Position numbers and translations under genes: made by a program. Below are positions 1 to 7,803 of a stretch of 64,000 bases of DNA, one piece after another. The stretch lies in assembly GCF_000975095.1 (NCBI RefSeq), contig NZ_BBRD01000002.1:242183-306182 (forward strand), read 5' to 3'. The notes under the pieces are model-generated. The model saw only the letters and a program-made list of their open reading frames with translations, was not told the DNA's origin and did not search any database. This DNA comes from Demequina aestuarii. Lineage in GTDB: Bacteria; Actinomycetota; Actinomycetes; Actinomycetales; Demequinaceae. The first letter of the stretch is position 1. The number at the start of each line of letters is the position of its first letter.

Positions 1-1
1 G

Positions 2-97
2 GTGCTGCTGACGGCGCTGTCGACGCTCAGCGCCTTCCTCTACAACACCATCTCCAAGGTGGTGGGCGGCATCTACGTCACCCTCACCGACGACTGA
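2..97 (+). CDS. DUF3566 membrane protein, C-terminal end only
   Basis: Only the last 31 codons lie in the window; the gene enters from the left and stops at TGA 95-97. The tail is hydrophobic and ends in VGGIYVTLTDD, which resembles the end of the DUF3566 membrane protein that follows gyrA in many Actinobacteria. The two tRNA genes just downstream are the usual neighbours of gyrA-DUF3566 near the replication origin, which supports the call. Its function is not established. The visible part is too short to be certain. Confidence 0.55.
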   Translation: MLLTALSTLSAFLYNTISKVVGGIYVTLTDD

Positions 98-128
98 CCC
101 GAGCCCCGCGCGCCCGGCCGATGCCGGT

Positions 129-158
129 TTGGTTGGCCGGATGCGCGTGGGGTATCGT
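129..158 (+). promoter_or_regulatory. Probable housekeeping promoter of tRNA-Ile
   Basis: A -35-like TTGGTT (129-134) and a -10-like TATCGT (153-158) are separated by 18 bp. The -10 lies 24 bp before the tRNA-Ile acceptor stem. This is a motif reading only; no other promoter-like pair was seen between the DUF3566 stop and the tRNA. Confidence 0.35.
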
Positions 159-182
159 AGGTCGCCGCGGCTGTGCCGCATC

Positions 183-256
183 GGGCCCATAGCTCAGGCG
201 GTTAGAGCGCTTCGCTGATAACGAAGAGGTCGGAGGTTCAAGTCCTCCTGGGCCCA
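183..256 (+). tRNA. tRNA-Ile (anticodon GAT)
   Basis: The gene folds as a standard cloverleaf. The acceptor GGGCCCA (183-189) pairs with TGGGCCC (249-255); the anticodon loop CTGATAA carries GAT at 217-219; the T arm contains GTTCAAGTC. The discriminator is A256. The next bases are CCG, so the terminal CCA is not fully encoded, unlike in the tRNA-Ala gene downstream. It decodes AUC/AUU isoleucine codons. Confidence 0.97.
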
Positions 257-269
257 CCGAGGTGGACGT

Positions 270-383
270 ATGAAGAGAATGGTCATCATCGCCGCAGTGA
301 TCGCAGCGGTCGCCGTCGCCTACGGGTCTCTCGCCCGTGACGCGCGGCGTGACATCTGGGAGGATGTCCACCACGAGTTCTGA
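270..383 (+). CDS. DLW-39 family micro-protein (37 aa)
   Basis: A 37-residue protein sits between tRNA-Ile and tRNA-Ala, with a GAGGTGG ribosome-binding site about 5 nt before ATG 270. It has a short membrane-like N-terminus (MKRMVIIAAVIAAVAVAYG) followed by a charged tail ending RRDIWEDVHHEF. The D-I/L-W core near the C-terminus and the location between these two tRNAs are the hallmarks of the actinobacterial DLW-39 family. Its function is unknown; a single membrane segment is plausible. It is small and easily missed by automatic annotation. Confidence 0.75.
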   Translation: MKRMVIIAAVIAAVAVAYGSLARDARRDIWEDVHHEF

Positions 384-401
384 TCTTCACGGTCAGGGCA
401 C

Positions 402-477
402 GGGGCCTTAGCTCAATTGGTAGAGCGCCTGCTTTGCAAGCAGGAGGTCAGGGGTTCGATTCCCCTAGGCTCCACCA
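402..477 (+). tRNA. tRNA-Ala (anticodon TGC), CCA encoded
   Basis: The acceptor GGGGCCT (402-408) pairs with AGGCTCC (467-473); the discriminator is A474 and CCA follows at 475-477. The anticodon stem CCTGC/GCAGG closes the loop TTTGCAA, with anticodon TGC at 435-437. The T arm reads GGGGTTCGATTCCCC. It decodes GCN alanine codons. Confidence 0.97.
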
Positions 478-530
478 TCGAAGGTTCGCCCCCGCTCGGG
501 CACCCGGCCGATGCCGAGGATTCTGTGCAC

Positions 531-1094
531 ATGACACCCCCCATCCGCACCGCGACCGTCGCAGACGTCGACGCGGGGGCCCTGACCCTCGCCCGCGCCT
601 TCGACCGCTACGCGTGGACGCGGTGGGCGATTCCGGATGAGGACTACGCGGCGCGTCTGGTCGAGATGCAGCGCCTCTACCTGGGGCACGCCCTTCAGCA
701 CGGCCGCGTCTTGGTGGAGCAGCACGTGCGTGCCGTGGCCGCGGTCCTCCCGCCCGACGCACCACCTCCCGCGCCGTCCACCCAGGACCGCATCGGCGCT
801 CTGCACGGGGACCGGCTCGGCGCTCTCGCCGCCATCGCACTCCCGAACCCACCCGAGCGGGCATGGCTCCTCGCCACCGTGGGCGTGGCTCCGGCGCATC
901 AGGGGGCCGGACTGGGAACCGCGCTCGTCGAGGCGGGCCTGCGCGTGGTCGACGAGCGGGGCGCGTCGATCGCCCTCGAGACCTCGGATGAGCGCAACGT
1001 CCGGCTCTACGAGCGCTGCGGGTTCGCCGTGGTCGCGACGACGAAGGTTCCCGGCGGCCCCGTGGTGCATTCGATGGTCCGCAGCCGCCGCTGA
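531..1094 (+). CDS. GNAT-family N-acetyltransferase (187 aa)
   Basis: A cytosolic acyl-CoA-dependent N-acetyltransferase of unknown substrate. The C-terminal half shows the GNAT acetyl-CoA motif A (QGAGLGTA at residues 124-131, after the strand TVGVAPAH) and the motif B end ERNVRLYERCGF (about 154-165). ATG 531 was chosen because upstream in-frame codons run into the tRNA-Ala gene. No good Shine-Dalgarno site is visible. A proline-rich stretch at about 74-84 separates the two halves of the fold. The neighbours give no clue to the substrate. Confidence 0.8.
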   Translation: MTPPIRTATVADVDAGALTLARAFDRYAWTRWAIPDEDYAARLVEMQRLYLGHALQHGRVLVEQHVRAVAAVLPPDAPPPAPSTQDRIGALHGDRLGALAAIALPNPPERAWLLATVGVAPAHQGAGLGTALVEAGLRVVDERGASIALETSDERNVRLYERCGFAVVATTKVPGGPVVHSMVRSRR

Positions 1095-1233
1095 CTCTCG
1101 CCGCCGGATGCGCGGAGTGATGTTGCCCACTCGGCCTGTGGTCCCGTCCCCCGTGCGTGTGATACTCGACAAATCGGGACCTTCCGGACGTCGTCGGCGT
1201 GTGCGTGCGTCTCGCTCGCAGTCAGGGGCCGCC

Positions 1234-2442
1234 ATGGCCAGCACCTTCCTCACCCGTACGCCGTTGTTGGCCGCCGCGGTACTGGGGCTTGCCGCGACGC
1301 TGCTCCTCGGCACGGGCGGCCCGGCCTCGGCCGCCACGGTCCTCGACGGTCCCGTGAACCTGGGCACCGCCGCGACGTACGGCGTTCTCGCCACGAGCGA
1401 GATCACCAACACCGGTCCGTCGGTGGTCAACGGCGACCTCGGGCTCTCACCCGGGACGGCGATCACCGGCTTCGAAGGTGCGCCGGACGGTGTGGTCAAC
1501 GGCACGGTGCACCAGACCGACGCGGAGGCGGCACAGGCCCAGGACGACGCGACCACGGCATATACCATCGCCGCATCGCTGTCCCCTACCCAGACCGGCG
1601 TCGGCGAACTGAACGGCCTCAGCCTGACCCCAGGGGTCTACACGGGCGGTGAGCTCGCACTTGCGGGCGCGGGCATCCTCACTCTCGAGGGCGCCGCCGA
1701 CTCCGTCTGGGTGTTCCAGGCGTCGTCGACGCTCACCATCGGTGGGGCGAGCCAGATCGTCATCACCGGCGGCGCGAATGCGTGCAACGTCTTCTGGCAG
1801 GTCGGGAGTTCTGCCACGATCGAGGGAGCGGCCGCTTTCCAAGGGACCATCCTCGCCGCAGCGTCCGTGACCGCCGTGACGGGCGCCTCCGTCGAGGGCC
1901 GGCTGATCGCGCTCGATGGTGCGGTCACGCTCGACACGAACGACATCACGGCGCCGACCGGCTGCCCGGCGCCTGGCACCGTCTCCGAAGTCTTCGCCCC
2001 CACCATCACGTCAGGTGCACCGACGGACGCAACGGCCGGCACGCCCTACGAGTTCACCGTGACCGCAGAGGGCACCCCGACCCCCACGTTCACCCTCACC
2101 GGTGAGCTGCCCGCGGGGCTGACGTTCGACGAGGACACGGGCGTCATCTCGGGCACCCCCACCTCGCCGGGCACCACCACCTTCACCGTCACGGCGGCGA
2201 ACGGCACCACGCCTGACGAGTCGGCCACGTACACGATCACCGTCGAGGCGCCCGCCCCCGAGGGAGCCGTCGCCGCCGCAGCGGCGTCGGACGCCGGAGT
2301 CGTCGAGGGTGCGGAGCTGGCGGCGACCGGACCGGTGACTCCCGGGCTCGTGCCCGTCGCGATCGCTCTGATCACTGGCGGCGTCGCGCTGGCAGTCATC
2401 AGTGAGCGGCGCCGCGTGCGCGTGACGGGGGTGCCCCGCTGA
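1234..2442 (+). CDS. DUF3494 ice-binding-like surface protein with sortase signal (402 aa)
   Basis: A secreted, probably wall-anchored surface protein. Residues 1-33 form a signal peptide with a likely ASA cleavage site. Residues 40-240 match the DUF3494 ice-binding/adhesin-like beta-solenoid family (NLGTAATYGVLA near the start, NGLSLTPGVY, VWVFQ, NVFWQVGSSAT, FQGTILA, GRLIALDGAVTLD). Residues 255-338 look like an Ig-like putative domain (ITSGAPTDATAGTPY, LPAGLTFDEDTGVISGTP). LAATG at 362-366, a hydrophobic segment at 369-390 and the tail ERRR form a class E sorting signal. A class E sortase gene lies at 9162. Ice binding itself is not shown; many DUF3494 proteins are adhesins. GTG 1201 is an alternative start, but ATG 1234 gives the cleaner signal peptide. 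Confidence 0.82.
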   Translation: MASTFLTRTPLLAAAVLGLAATLLLGTGGPASAATVLDGPVNLGTAATYGVLATSEITNTGPSVVNGDLGLSPGTAITGFEGAPDGVVNGTVHQTDAEAAQAQDDATTAYTIAASLSPTQTGVGELNGLSLTPGVYTGGELALAGAGILTLEGAADSVWVFQASSTLTIGGASQIVITGGANACNVFWQVGSSATIEGAAAFQGTILAAASVTAVTGASVEGRLIALDGAVTLDTNDITAPTGCPAPGTVSEVFAPTITSGAPTDATAGTPYEFTVTAEGTPTPTFTLTGELPAGLTFDEDTGVISGTPTSPGTTTFTVTAANGTTPDESATYTITVEAPAPEGAVAAAAASDAGVVEGAELAATGPVTPGLVPVAIALITGGVALAVISERRRVRVTGVPR

Positions 2443-2554
2443 CGGCGCAGGCCCAGCCCACCACGCTCGCGAGTGGCCTCAGCGACCGTGGGGCCCTGCC
2501 ATGCGCTCCTGCGTCGTCGTGCCTGCTCCGGAGGGTCGATTCGGACAGAAGCGA

Positions 2555-2684
2555 CTCTCACAATGCTGGCCTTGTGCTCTCGAATGCGAGAGTATGAACT
2601 GTGGGACGCAGTCCGGCGGACCGCAACAAAGCGGACGATGGCCGCACATTTGAATACCCGGGCCTCCCGGGGACACAGGTGTCG
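2555..2684 (+). promoter_or_regulatory. Structured leader candidate upstream of the 36-aa peptide and GGDEF-EAL gene
   Basis: The 291-bp gap after the DUF3494 gene has no gene but is rich in hairpins: CTCTCG/CGAGAG with loop AATG (2578-2593), GTCC/GGAC (2612-2622), CCGC/GCGG with loop AACAAA (2622-2635), CCCGGG/CCCGGG (2658-2672) and GACAC/GTGTC (2673-2684). The first hairpin has a competitor: ACTCTC (2555-2560) can pair with GAGAGT (2589-2594) instead. Mutually exclusive stems hint at a regulated leader, but GC-rich DNA folds easily and no known riboswitch consensus fits. Confidence 0.3.
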
Positions 2685-2733
2685 GCAGGCGGGTTTGGCC
2701 GTCACCATCGTCTCCTCAGCAAGGGAGAGATAT

Positions 2734-2844
2734 ATGAACAAGTGGAGCGTTCTTCAGAACAGCAAGGTCGTGCGTGTCGCGGCGAGCGCGAGCACCCTCG
2801 TCGCCGTCGCCGCCATCGTCGGCGCTGGCTATAAGTGGGTCTGA
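2734..2844 (+). CDS. 36-aa single-span membrane peptide
   Basis: ATG 2734 follows an excellent ribosome-binding site (GGGAGAG at 2723-2729). The peptide begins MNKWSVLQNSK, has one hydrophobic helix at about residues 15-32 and ends AGYKWV. Its last codons overlap the GTG start of the GGDEF-EAL gene by 10 nt, and that gene lacks a clear ribosome-binding site of its own, so translational coupling is likely. I recognise no family. It could be a membrane partner of the GGDEF-EAL protein or a leader peptide that controls its translation. Confidence 0.6.
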   Translation: MNKWSVLQNSKVVRVAASASTLVAVAAIVGAGYKWV

Positions 2845-4904
2845 GACCAGACTCTGGCGAGGGCGATGCCGGGGCTCGCGCCTCGGCATCGTTCTCGCCG
2901 CTCGCCATCTACCTCGCGGTCGTCAGCACCGCCGGGTTGGGAAGCGTGATCGCAGCGCTCGCGCTGAGCCCGTGGGCGGCCTTGCTCACCGCCTTGCCGC
3001 TGGCCTCGGTAGCGTTCCTCGCCGTCGCGGCGATCGCAGGCGAGGTCAAGCCCATCCTGCTCGTCCTGGCGGGCTCGGAGACCAGGTCGCTGTCGACGTC
3101 GGCGCCGTTCGTGCTCGCGCTGATCGCCGTGGGAGGCCTCGGCCTCGCGATCGTGGTGCAGGTCGTCTCTAGCCTCGCCGACGACATCGTCAATCGCCGC
3201 GAGTTCAAGAAGTCGCTCTTCAACACGGCGCAGTACGCGCTGAGCGTTCTCGCCGCCGGCGTGGTCTACGGGCTCCTGACGGGCAAGGCCACCTTCGGCG
3301 TGCCCGAGTCAGTGACGCCTGGGCATGTCGGCGCGCTCCTCGTCGCCGGCGTGGCGATGGTCATCGTCAACTGGTTCCTTGTCGCCGCGGTGGTCGCGCT
3401 CGCCTCGGGCCAGCCCCTGACTCTCGTGCTGCGCACCGATGCGCGCAATTCCTTCCTCACGCACCTGGTGCTGCTGAGTGTGGGCGGCATCGCCGCAGAC
3501 GTCGCCTCCGACGGCGTCGGCGTGCTGGCACTGCTCGCCGCCCCGGTGGTCGCGGCCCACCTCTTCGCCACCGTCGTCGCGCGCCATGCGTATGACGCGG
3601 CGCACGACTCCCTGACGGGCCTGGGCAACCGCGGCCAGCTCGACAGCGCCCTCACTCGGGCGTTGCGCGCCTCGCAGCACACCACCACGCAGGGCCCGGG
3701 TCTGGTGCTTCTGGACCTGGACCACTTCAAGGACTTCAACGACACCCTGGGCCACCCCGTGGGCGACACGATCCTGCGGGACGTGGCCGAGCGGCTGCGG
3801 AACGCCGTGCCGGATGGCGGGTCGGTGCACAGGCTCGGCGGGGACGAGTTCGCGGTGGTCGTCAACGGCGGCCTAGCGGACTCTCGGCGCGTGGCGCGCG
3901 ATCTGCTGGCTGCGTTGGACGCGCCCATCCGCATCGAGAGCCTCGAGCTGCTGGTCCGCTCGAGCGCGGGTGTTGCGGTCGCTCCGATGCACGGCACCGA
4001 CGCCGAGACCCTGATGAAGAACTCGGACATCGCCCTGTATCACGCGAAGCTGGAGCGGGACCGGATCAGCACCTACTCCCCGGAGTACGACGTCAACACC
4101 GTCGAACGCCTGCAGCTGCTCGCCGACCTGCGCTCTGCGCTCGACTCTCAGCAGCTGCGGGTGGTGTACCAGCCGCAGGTGGACCTCAACTCCCGGCGGA
4201 CCGTGGCGGTCGAGGCGCTGGTGCGGTGGGATCACCCCACGCGCGGCACCATCGCGCCCGACGACTTCATCCCGCTGGCGGAGAACTCGGGACTGATCTT
4301 CCCCGTCACCCACTTCGTGCTCGACGCCGCGCTGGCCCAGCTTGCGAAGTGGCGAGAGGCCGGGCACCAGGTGCGCGTGGCCGTGAACCTGTCGGCCCGC
4401 CACCTCTCCGACGTGGGTCTGGCACAACAGATCTACGAGGCTCTCGCGCGTCACCAGATCCCGCCCTCTGCGCTGGTGCTCGAGATCACGGAGACCGGGA
4501 TCCTGTCCGATACGGTGCGTGCCGACATGGTGATCCGCGCCGTGCGCGGCATCGGGGTCGAGATCGCGATCGATGACTACGGCACGGGAAATGCCTCGCT
4601 GAGCTACCTCAAGCGCCTGCAGATCGACGAGCTCAAGGTCGACCGGTCGTTCGTGAGCAACATCGGGTCCGACCACCATGACCTGATCATCGTGCGCTCG
4701 ACCATCGCACTCGCGCTCGCGTTGGACCTGCGCGTGGTCGCGGAGGGAATCGAGGACGACGCGACGGCAGAGGCCCTCGCCCAATTGGGAGGCGTGATCG
4801 GTCAGGGCTACCACCTGGGCAGTCCCGCCTCCGTGGACGAGATCAGCCAGCGGCTCGACCTTGAGCGGCGCACGGCGCCCACCGCACGCGGCGCAGGTCG
4901 CTGA
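2835..4904 (+). CDS. Membrane-bound GGDEF-EAL cyclic-di-GMP protein (689 aa)
   Basis: A bifunctional-type cyclic-di-GMP enzyme. Residues about 25-250 carry several hydrophobic membrane helices (MASE-like sensor region). The diguanylate cyclase domain at about 255-415 retains the GGDEF signature (335-339). The EAL phosphodiesterase domain at about 430-680 keeps EAL (460-462), EITET, DDYGTG, AEGIED and GQGYH, so neither catalytic centre looks broken. GTG 2835 overlaps the 36-aa peptide; the true start could lie a little downstream. It probably sets the local c-di-GMP level for a motility-to-sessile decision. The large flagellar locus further on is a plausible target, but that link is inferred. 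Confidence 0.9.
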   Translation: MGLRPDSGEGDAGARASASFSPLAIYLAVVSTAGLGSVIAALALSPWAALLTALPLASVAFLAVAAIAGEVKPILLVLAGSETRSLSTSAPFVLALIAVGGLGLAIVVQVVSSLADDIVNRREFKKSLFNTAQYALSVLAAGVVYGLLTGKATFGVPESVTPGHVGALLVAGVAMVIVNWFLVAAVVALASGQPLTLVLRTDARNSFLTHLVLLSVGGIAADVASDGVGVLALLAAPVVAAHLFATVVARHAYDAAHDSLTGLGNRGQLDSALTRALRASQHTTTQGPGLVLLDLDHFKDFNDTLGHPVGDTILRDVAERLRNAVPDGGSVHRLGGDEFAVVVNGGLADSRRVARDLLAALDAPIRIESLELLVRSSAGVAVAPMHGTDAETLMKNSDIALYHAKLERDRISTYSPEYDVNTVERLQLLADLRSALDSQQLRVVYQPQVDLNSRRTVAVEALVRWDHPTRGTIAPDDFIPLAENSGLIFPVTHFVLDAALAQLAKWREAGHQVRVAVNLSARHLSDVGLAQQIYEALARHQIPPSALVLEITETGILSDTVRADMVIRAVRGIGVEIAIDDYGTGNASLSYLKRLQIDELKVDRSFVSNIGSDHHDLIIVRSTIALALALDLRVVAEGIEDDATAEALAQLGGVIGQGYHLGSPASVDEISQRLDLERRTAPTARGAGR

Positions 4905-4906
4905 CG

Positions 4907-5458
4907 ATGCTCCTTCTCGCCGTCTGCGCACTCGTCGTCGTCTCGCCGCTCGTCGTCGGACGGTGGCCCGCGGGTCTGCTGCTGCACCGTTGGCGCTGGC
5001 CGGCGCTCGTGTGGGTGGCCCTGGCGCTGCAGGTGGTGATCATGCAGATCGACGCCCTGCACCGGATCGCCCCCGTGATGCACATCCTCACCTACGTGGC
5101 CGCAGGCGTGTTCCTGTGGCTCAACCGTGCCATGCCAGGCGCGCTCATCGTGGGCCTGGGAGCGCTGTCGAACGGCGTCACCATCGCGCTGAACGGAGGC
5201 GTGCTGCCGGCCCGGGCGGGCGCGGTCGAGGCAGCGGGCCTCGGCGCTGACGACGCGTTCGCGAACTCGGCGGTGGTCGAGGACCCCGTGCTGCCCTGGC
5301 TGGGTGACAACTTCGCGTGGCCCGATCCGCTGCCGCTGGCCAACACCTTCAGCGTGGGAGACGTGCTGATCGTGGTCGGCGTGATCGTCGCGGCCTGGGC
5401 GCGCACTCGCCGCATCGGCGCGGCATCGGTGCCGGCCCAGGAGCACACGGCGGGCTGA
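4907..5458 (+). CDS. DUF5317 family membrane protein (183 aa)
   Basis: Starts 2 nt after the GGDEF-EAL stop, so it is very likely co-transcribed. It has about four hydrophobic helices (residues 1-16, 28-45, 58-70, 145-165). A central loop with ALNGGVLPARAGA and the pattern of a hydrophobic N-terminus plus a conserved Asn-Gly-Gly loop match DUF5317 proteins, whose role is unknown. Nothing in it indicates catalysis. The coupling to a c-di-GMP enzyme is the only functional hint. Confidence 0.65.
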   Translation: MLLLAVCALVVVSPLVVGRWPAGLLLHRWRWPALVWVALALQVVIMQIDALHRIAPVMHILTYVAAGVFLWLNRAMPGALIVGLGALSNGVTIALNGGVLPARAGAVEAAGLGADDAFANSAVVEDPVLPWLGDNFAWPDPLPLANTFSVGDVLIVVGVIVAAWARTRRIGAASVPAQEHTAG

Positions 5459-5542
5459 GCTCCTCTCCTCGTGGCAACTCGACTGCACGCTCGTGCGGCG
5501 CGTGCGCTCGTGCGGGCCGCCGGTCACGGCAGAATTGCCGTC

Positions 5543-6052
5543 GTGGACCTCTCTCGCGCCGGGGCGCCTCACGTCGCTTCTTCGCACCGCCAGGCTTCTG
5601 ACGTCCCCACGCCCGATGCTCCTGCGCTCGCCGGGGGTCTCGACCTGCCGTACCTCGTGTACGGAACTCTGAGGCCAGGCGGCTCCAACGCAGCGCTCGT
5701 GGAGCGCCATGGCGGCGTGCACGCCGGGTCCCTGACCCTGGGCGGCTACGCGATGTACGAGGCACCCGCCGGCTACCCGTACATCGTGCCGCGCTCGACC
5801 GCGGGAGCCATCACGCTCGACGTCCTGGTCCCACCGGCCGGTGCGGGGGCGCAGGAGTCCCTCCGCGCGGATCTCGACACGCTCGAGGGCTTCGAAGTGG
5901 GCGGGCGGCTCAACCACTATGAGCGGGTGGCGGTGAGCTTTCCCGACCCCGCCACCGGCAGCGTGCGCTGGGGATGGCTGTACGTCGCTGGGCCGGGCGC
6001 GCTCATCGATGGGCTCGCACAGATCGAGTCGGGCGACTGGTTCGCCCGGTGA
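5543..6052 (+). CDS. Gamma-glutamylcyclotransferase-like (AIG2/YtfP-type) protein (169 aa)
   Basis: The core carries YGTLRPG (residues 40-46), the substrate-binding loop of the gamma-glutamylcyclotransferase/AIG2-like fold, and a likely catalytic Glu at 115 in DTLEGFE. The family releases 5-oxoproline from gamma-glutamyl compounds, though many bacterial members are uncharacterised. GTG 5543 is preferred because CAGAAT (5530-5535) lies 7 nt upstream, as in leaderless actinobacterial genes; GTG 5471 would add 24 unconserved residues. It ends at a strong bidirectional terminator. Confidence 0.72.
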   Translation: MDLSRAGAPHVASSHRQASDVPTPDAPALAGGLDLPYLVYGTLRPGGSNAALVERHGGVHAGSLTLGGYAMYEAPAGYPYIVPRSTAGAITLDVLVPPAGAGAQESLRADLDTLEGFEVGGRLNHYERVAVSFPDPATGSVRWGWLYVAGPGALIDGLAQIESGDWFAR

Positions 6053-6094
6053 ACCAGGGGGCTGCGAGGCGGCCCTGAGCTCTGCACAGACGCA

Positions 6095-6126
6095 GGAAGC
6101 CCCGGCCGCATTCGGCCGGGGCTTCC
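6095..6126. terminator. Bidirectional terminator between convergent genes
   Basis: A perfect 14-bp stem GGAAGCCCCGGCCG / CGGCCGGGGCTTCC with the 4-nt loop CATT lies between the stops of the plus-strand cyclotransferase-like gene (6052) and the minus-strand gene ending at 6149. There is no long T tract, as is usual in GC-rich actinobacteria. Confidence 0.85.
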
Positions 6127-6148
6127 GTGACGGTGATGCGCAGCGGTG

Positions 6149-7165
6149 CTACTTGCTGGCGCCGCCCGGCTTCTTTGAGGCAGTCGAACCGGTCGACGAC
6201 GGCTTCTTGGCAGCAGCCTTGGTGTTCTTCGCGGCGGCTGCCGCGGTGGCCTGAACCTTGGCGGTGGGCGTCTCTCCCGTGGAGTCGTCCTCCCACACGT
6301 CCTCGGCGTCGTCGATGGTGCTGGCGGCCGCCGCCGTCGCGCGATCGCGAGCTTCGTCGACAGATGCCCTCACGCGGTTGACCTCGGAGGTCGCCGACTC
6401 GCGCACCTTGTTGACGCTGGCCTCTGCCTGACCGGCGATCTTCTTGCTCTGCTCGACTGCGGTGTCGCGAAGGCGCTCAGCCGTGGGGCTTGCCTGCTCC
6501 TTGACCTTCTCGACGGTCGGGCCGGCCTGCTCCTTCACTGCGGTCGCGGCGGAGGCGGCTGCCTCGGCAGCCTTCTTCGCCGCGTCCACGGCCGCGTCGG
6601 TGGCCTTGTTGACGTTGTCGCGGAGCTGGCGCTTGAAGTCGCCGTCGCCTGCGAGCTCCCACTCCTCGTCCTCGCCGGCCCACGTGTCGCGGCCCGGGTC
6701 GCGACGCGCCCACACCACGACGGCTGCGGCGGCGGCGCCCACGAGAGCGATCGGGATGAGCACGCGGCCCCAGCTGCGCTTCTCGTCTTCATGCGCGGCG
6801 TTCTCCACGGCGTGGAGCGCGGCGGGGATCGCGGCGCTCACGACGGCTGCGTGGGCGACGTCGGCCCAGTGCGTCGCGGTGTCGCCGGCGCGGCGCACGT
6901 AGGGCTCAGCCTTGCGAGCGCCGGAGTGGTAGGCCTTCTTGGCGTAGGGCTTGGCCCACTCCTTGGCCTTGTGTGCCTGGGGCACGGCCCAGTCGACGGC
7001 CTTGTCATACTGCGGGGCGGCCCACTTCTGAGCCTCCTTCGCCGCCTTCTTGGCGGACTTCGATGCCTGCTCAGCCGCAACCTTCGCGTGCGCGGCGGCC
7101 TCCTGAGCCTGCGCGCGATACTGGTCCACGTCGAGATGATCGAGGGGATTCTTCTTGCGTGCCAC
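6149..7165 (-). CDS. Ala/Lys-rich amphipathic membrane protein, unknown function (338 aa)
   Basis: No enzymatic family is recognised. Residues 15-115 are Ala/Lys/Gln-rich heptad-like helix with repeated KEW/KWA units; one membrane helix lies at about 134-152 (VLIPIALVG...VVVW). The C-terminal 180 residues are again charged amphipathic helix reminiscent of LEA or apolipoprotein repeats, with KEQAGPTVEKV and KEQASPTAERL as clear internal copies. The tail is Lys/Ala/Ser-rich. GTG 7165 is chosen because GGAGG (7173-7177) precedes it by 7 nt; a TTG at 7180 would swallow this site. It is divergently arranged with the cyclophilin gene. A membrane-surface or stress-protective role is possible but unproven. 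Confidence 0.6.
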   Translation of the reverse strand: MARKKNPLDHLDVDQYRAQAQEAAAHAKVAAEQASKSAKKAAKEAQKWAAPQYDKAVDWAVPQAHKAKEWAKPYAKKAYHSGARKAEPYVRRAGDTATHWADVAHAAVVSAAIPAALHAVENAAHEDEKRSWGRVLIPIALVGAAAAAVVVWARRDPGRDTWAGEDEEWELAGDGDFKRQLRDNVNKATDAAVDAAKKAAEAAASAATAVKEQAGPTVEKVKEQASPTAERLRDTAVEQSKKIAGQAEASVNKVRESATSEVNRVRASVDEARDRATAAAASTIDDAEDVWEDDSTGETPTAKVQATAAAAAKNTKAAAKKPSSTGSTASKKPGGASK

Positions 7166-7256
7166 GTGAGGTGCCTCCAATTAGCAGGGGGTGTCCTGAT
7201 CCCCCATATTGTCACTTCCATATGAGTAACGCGAGCGGCATGCGAGAATAGTCCCC

Positions 7257-7793
7257 ATGATCGCAACTCTTGAGACCACCGCAGGCGACATCCGCATCGA
7301 ACTGATGCCGAACGACGCCCCCACCACCGTCAAGAACTTCGTTGGCCTCGCCACCGGCGAGAAGGAGTGGACGGACCCCGAGACGGGCAAGCCGAGCACC
7401 GAGCCGTTCTACAACGGGCTCATCTTCCACCGCATCATCGAAGGCTTCATGATTCAGGGCGGCTGCCCCGAGGGCACCGGCACCGGCGGTCCCGGCTACA
7501 CGTTCGACGACGAGATCCACGCCAACAACCAGTTCTCCGAGCCCTACATGCTCGCCATGGCGAACGCCGGCAAGCGCACCAACCCCATCACGGGCAAGCC
7601 CTCCGGCACCAACGGCTCGCAGTTCTTCATCACCGTCGGCCAGACCCCGCACCTGAACCAGGCCCACACGATCTTCGGAAAGGTCGCAGACGACGAGTCG
7701 CGCGCGATCGTCGACAAGATCGCCGCGACGCCCACGGACGGGCGGGACCGCCCGCTCGAGGACGTCATGATCACGGCCGTGACCGTCTCCTAG
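7257..7793 (+). CDS. ppiA: Peptidyl-prolyl cis-trans isomerase, cyclophilin type (178 aa)
   Basis: A cytosolic cyclophilin that accelerates X-Pro isomerisation. The active-site signature FHRIIEGFMIQGG runs at residues 57-69 (catalytic Arg59 in FHR), followed by NGSQFFIT and a C-terminal FGKV strand. There is no signal peptide. Length and motif order are typical. GAGAAT lies 8 nt before the ATG, which fits a leaderless transcript. A cyclophilin followed by a rhomboid gene and then crgA is a common actinobacterial order near the origin, and the same order appears here. Confidence 0.95.
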   Translation: MIATLETTAGDIRIELMPNDAPTTVKNFVGLATGEKEWTDPETGKPSTEPFYNGLIFHRIIEGFMIQGGCPEGTGTGGPGYTFDDEIHANNQFSEPYMLAMANAGKRTNPITGKPSGTNGSQFFITVGQTPHLNQAHTIFGKVADDESRAIVDKIAATPTDGRDRPLEDVMITAVTVS

Positions 7794-7803
7794 AGGAACT
7801 CGC

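Noticed and set aside
507..514. GCCGATGC resembling a FliA -10 near the GNAT gene
   Set aside because: No TCAC/TCAA at the required 15-bp distance; also the gene is not a motility gene. Similar isolated GCCGATG strings near 115 and inside fliF (about 34349) were rejected for the same reason.
2578..2700. Possible cyclic-di-GMP (GEMM) riboswitch ahead of the GGDEF-EAL gene, prompted by GTGGGACGCAGTCC
   Set aside because: The conserved tetraloop/receptor and the order of stems of GEMM-I or GEMM-II do not fit; only a short GGGACGCA match exists. Kept as an unspecified structured leader.
7166..7180. TTG 7180 start for the amphipathic membrane protein
   Set aside because: It would place the GGAGG ribosome-binding site inside the coding region; GTG 7165 fits that site.
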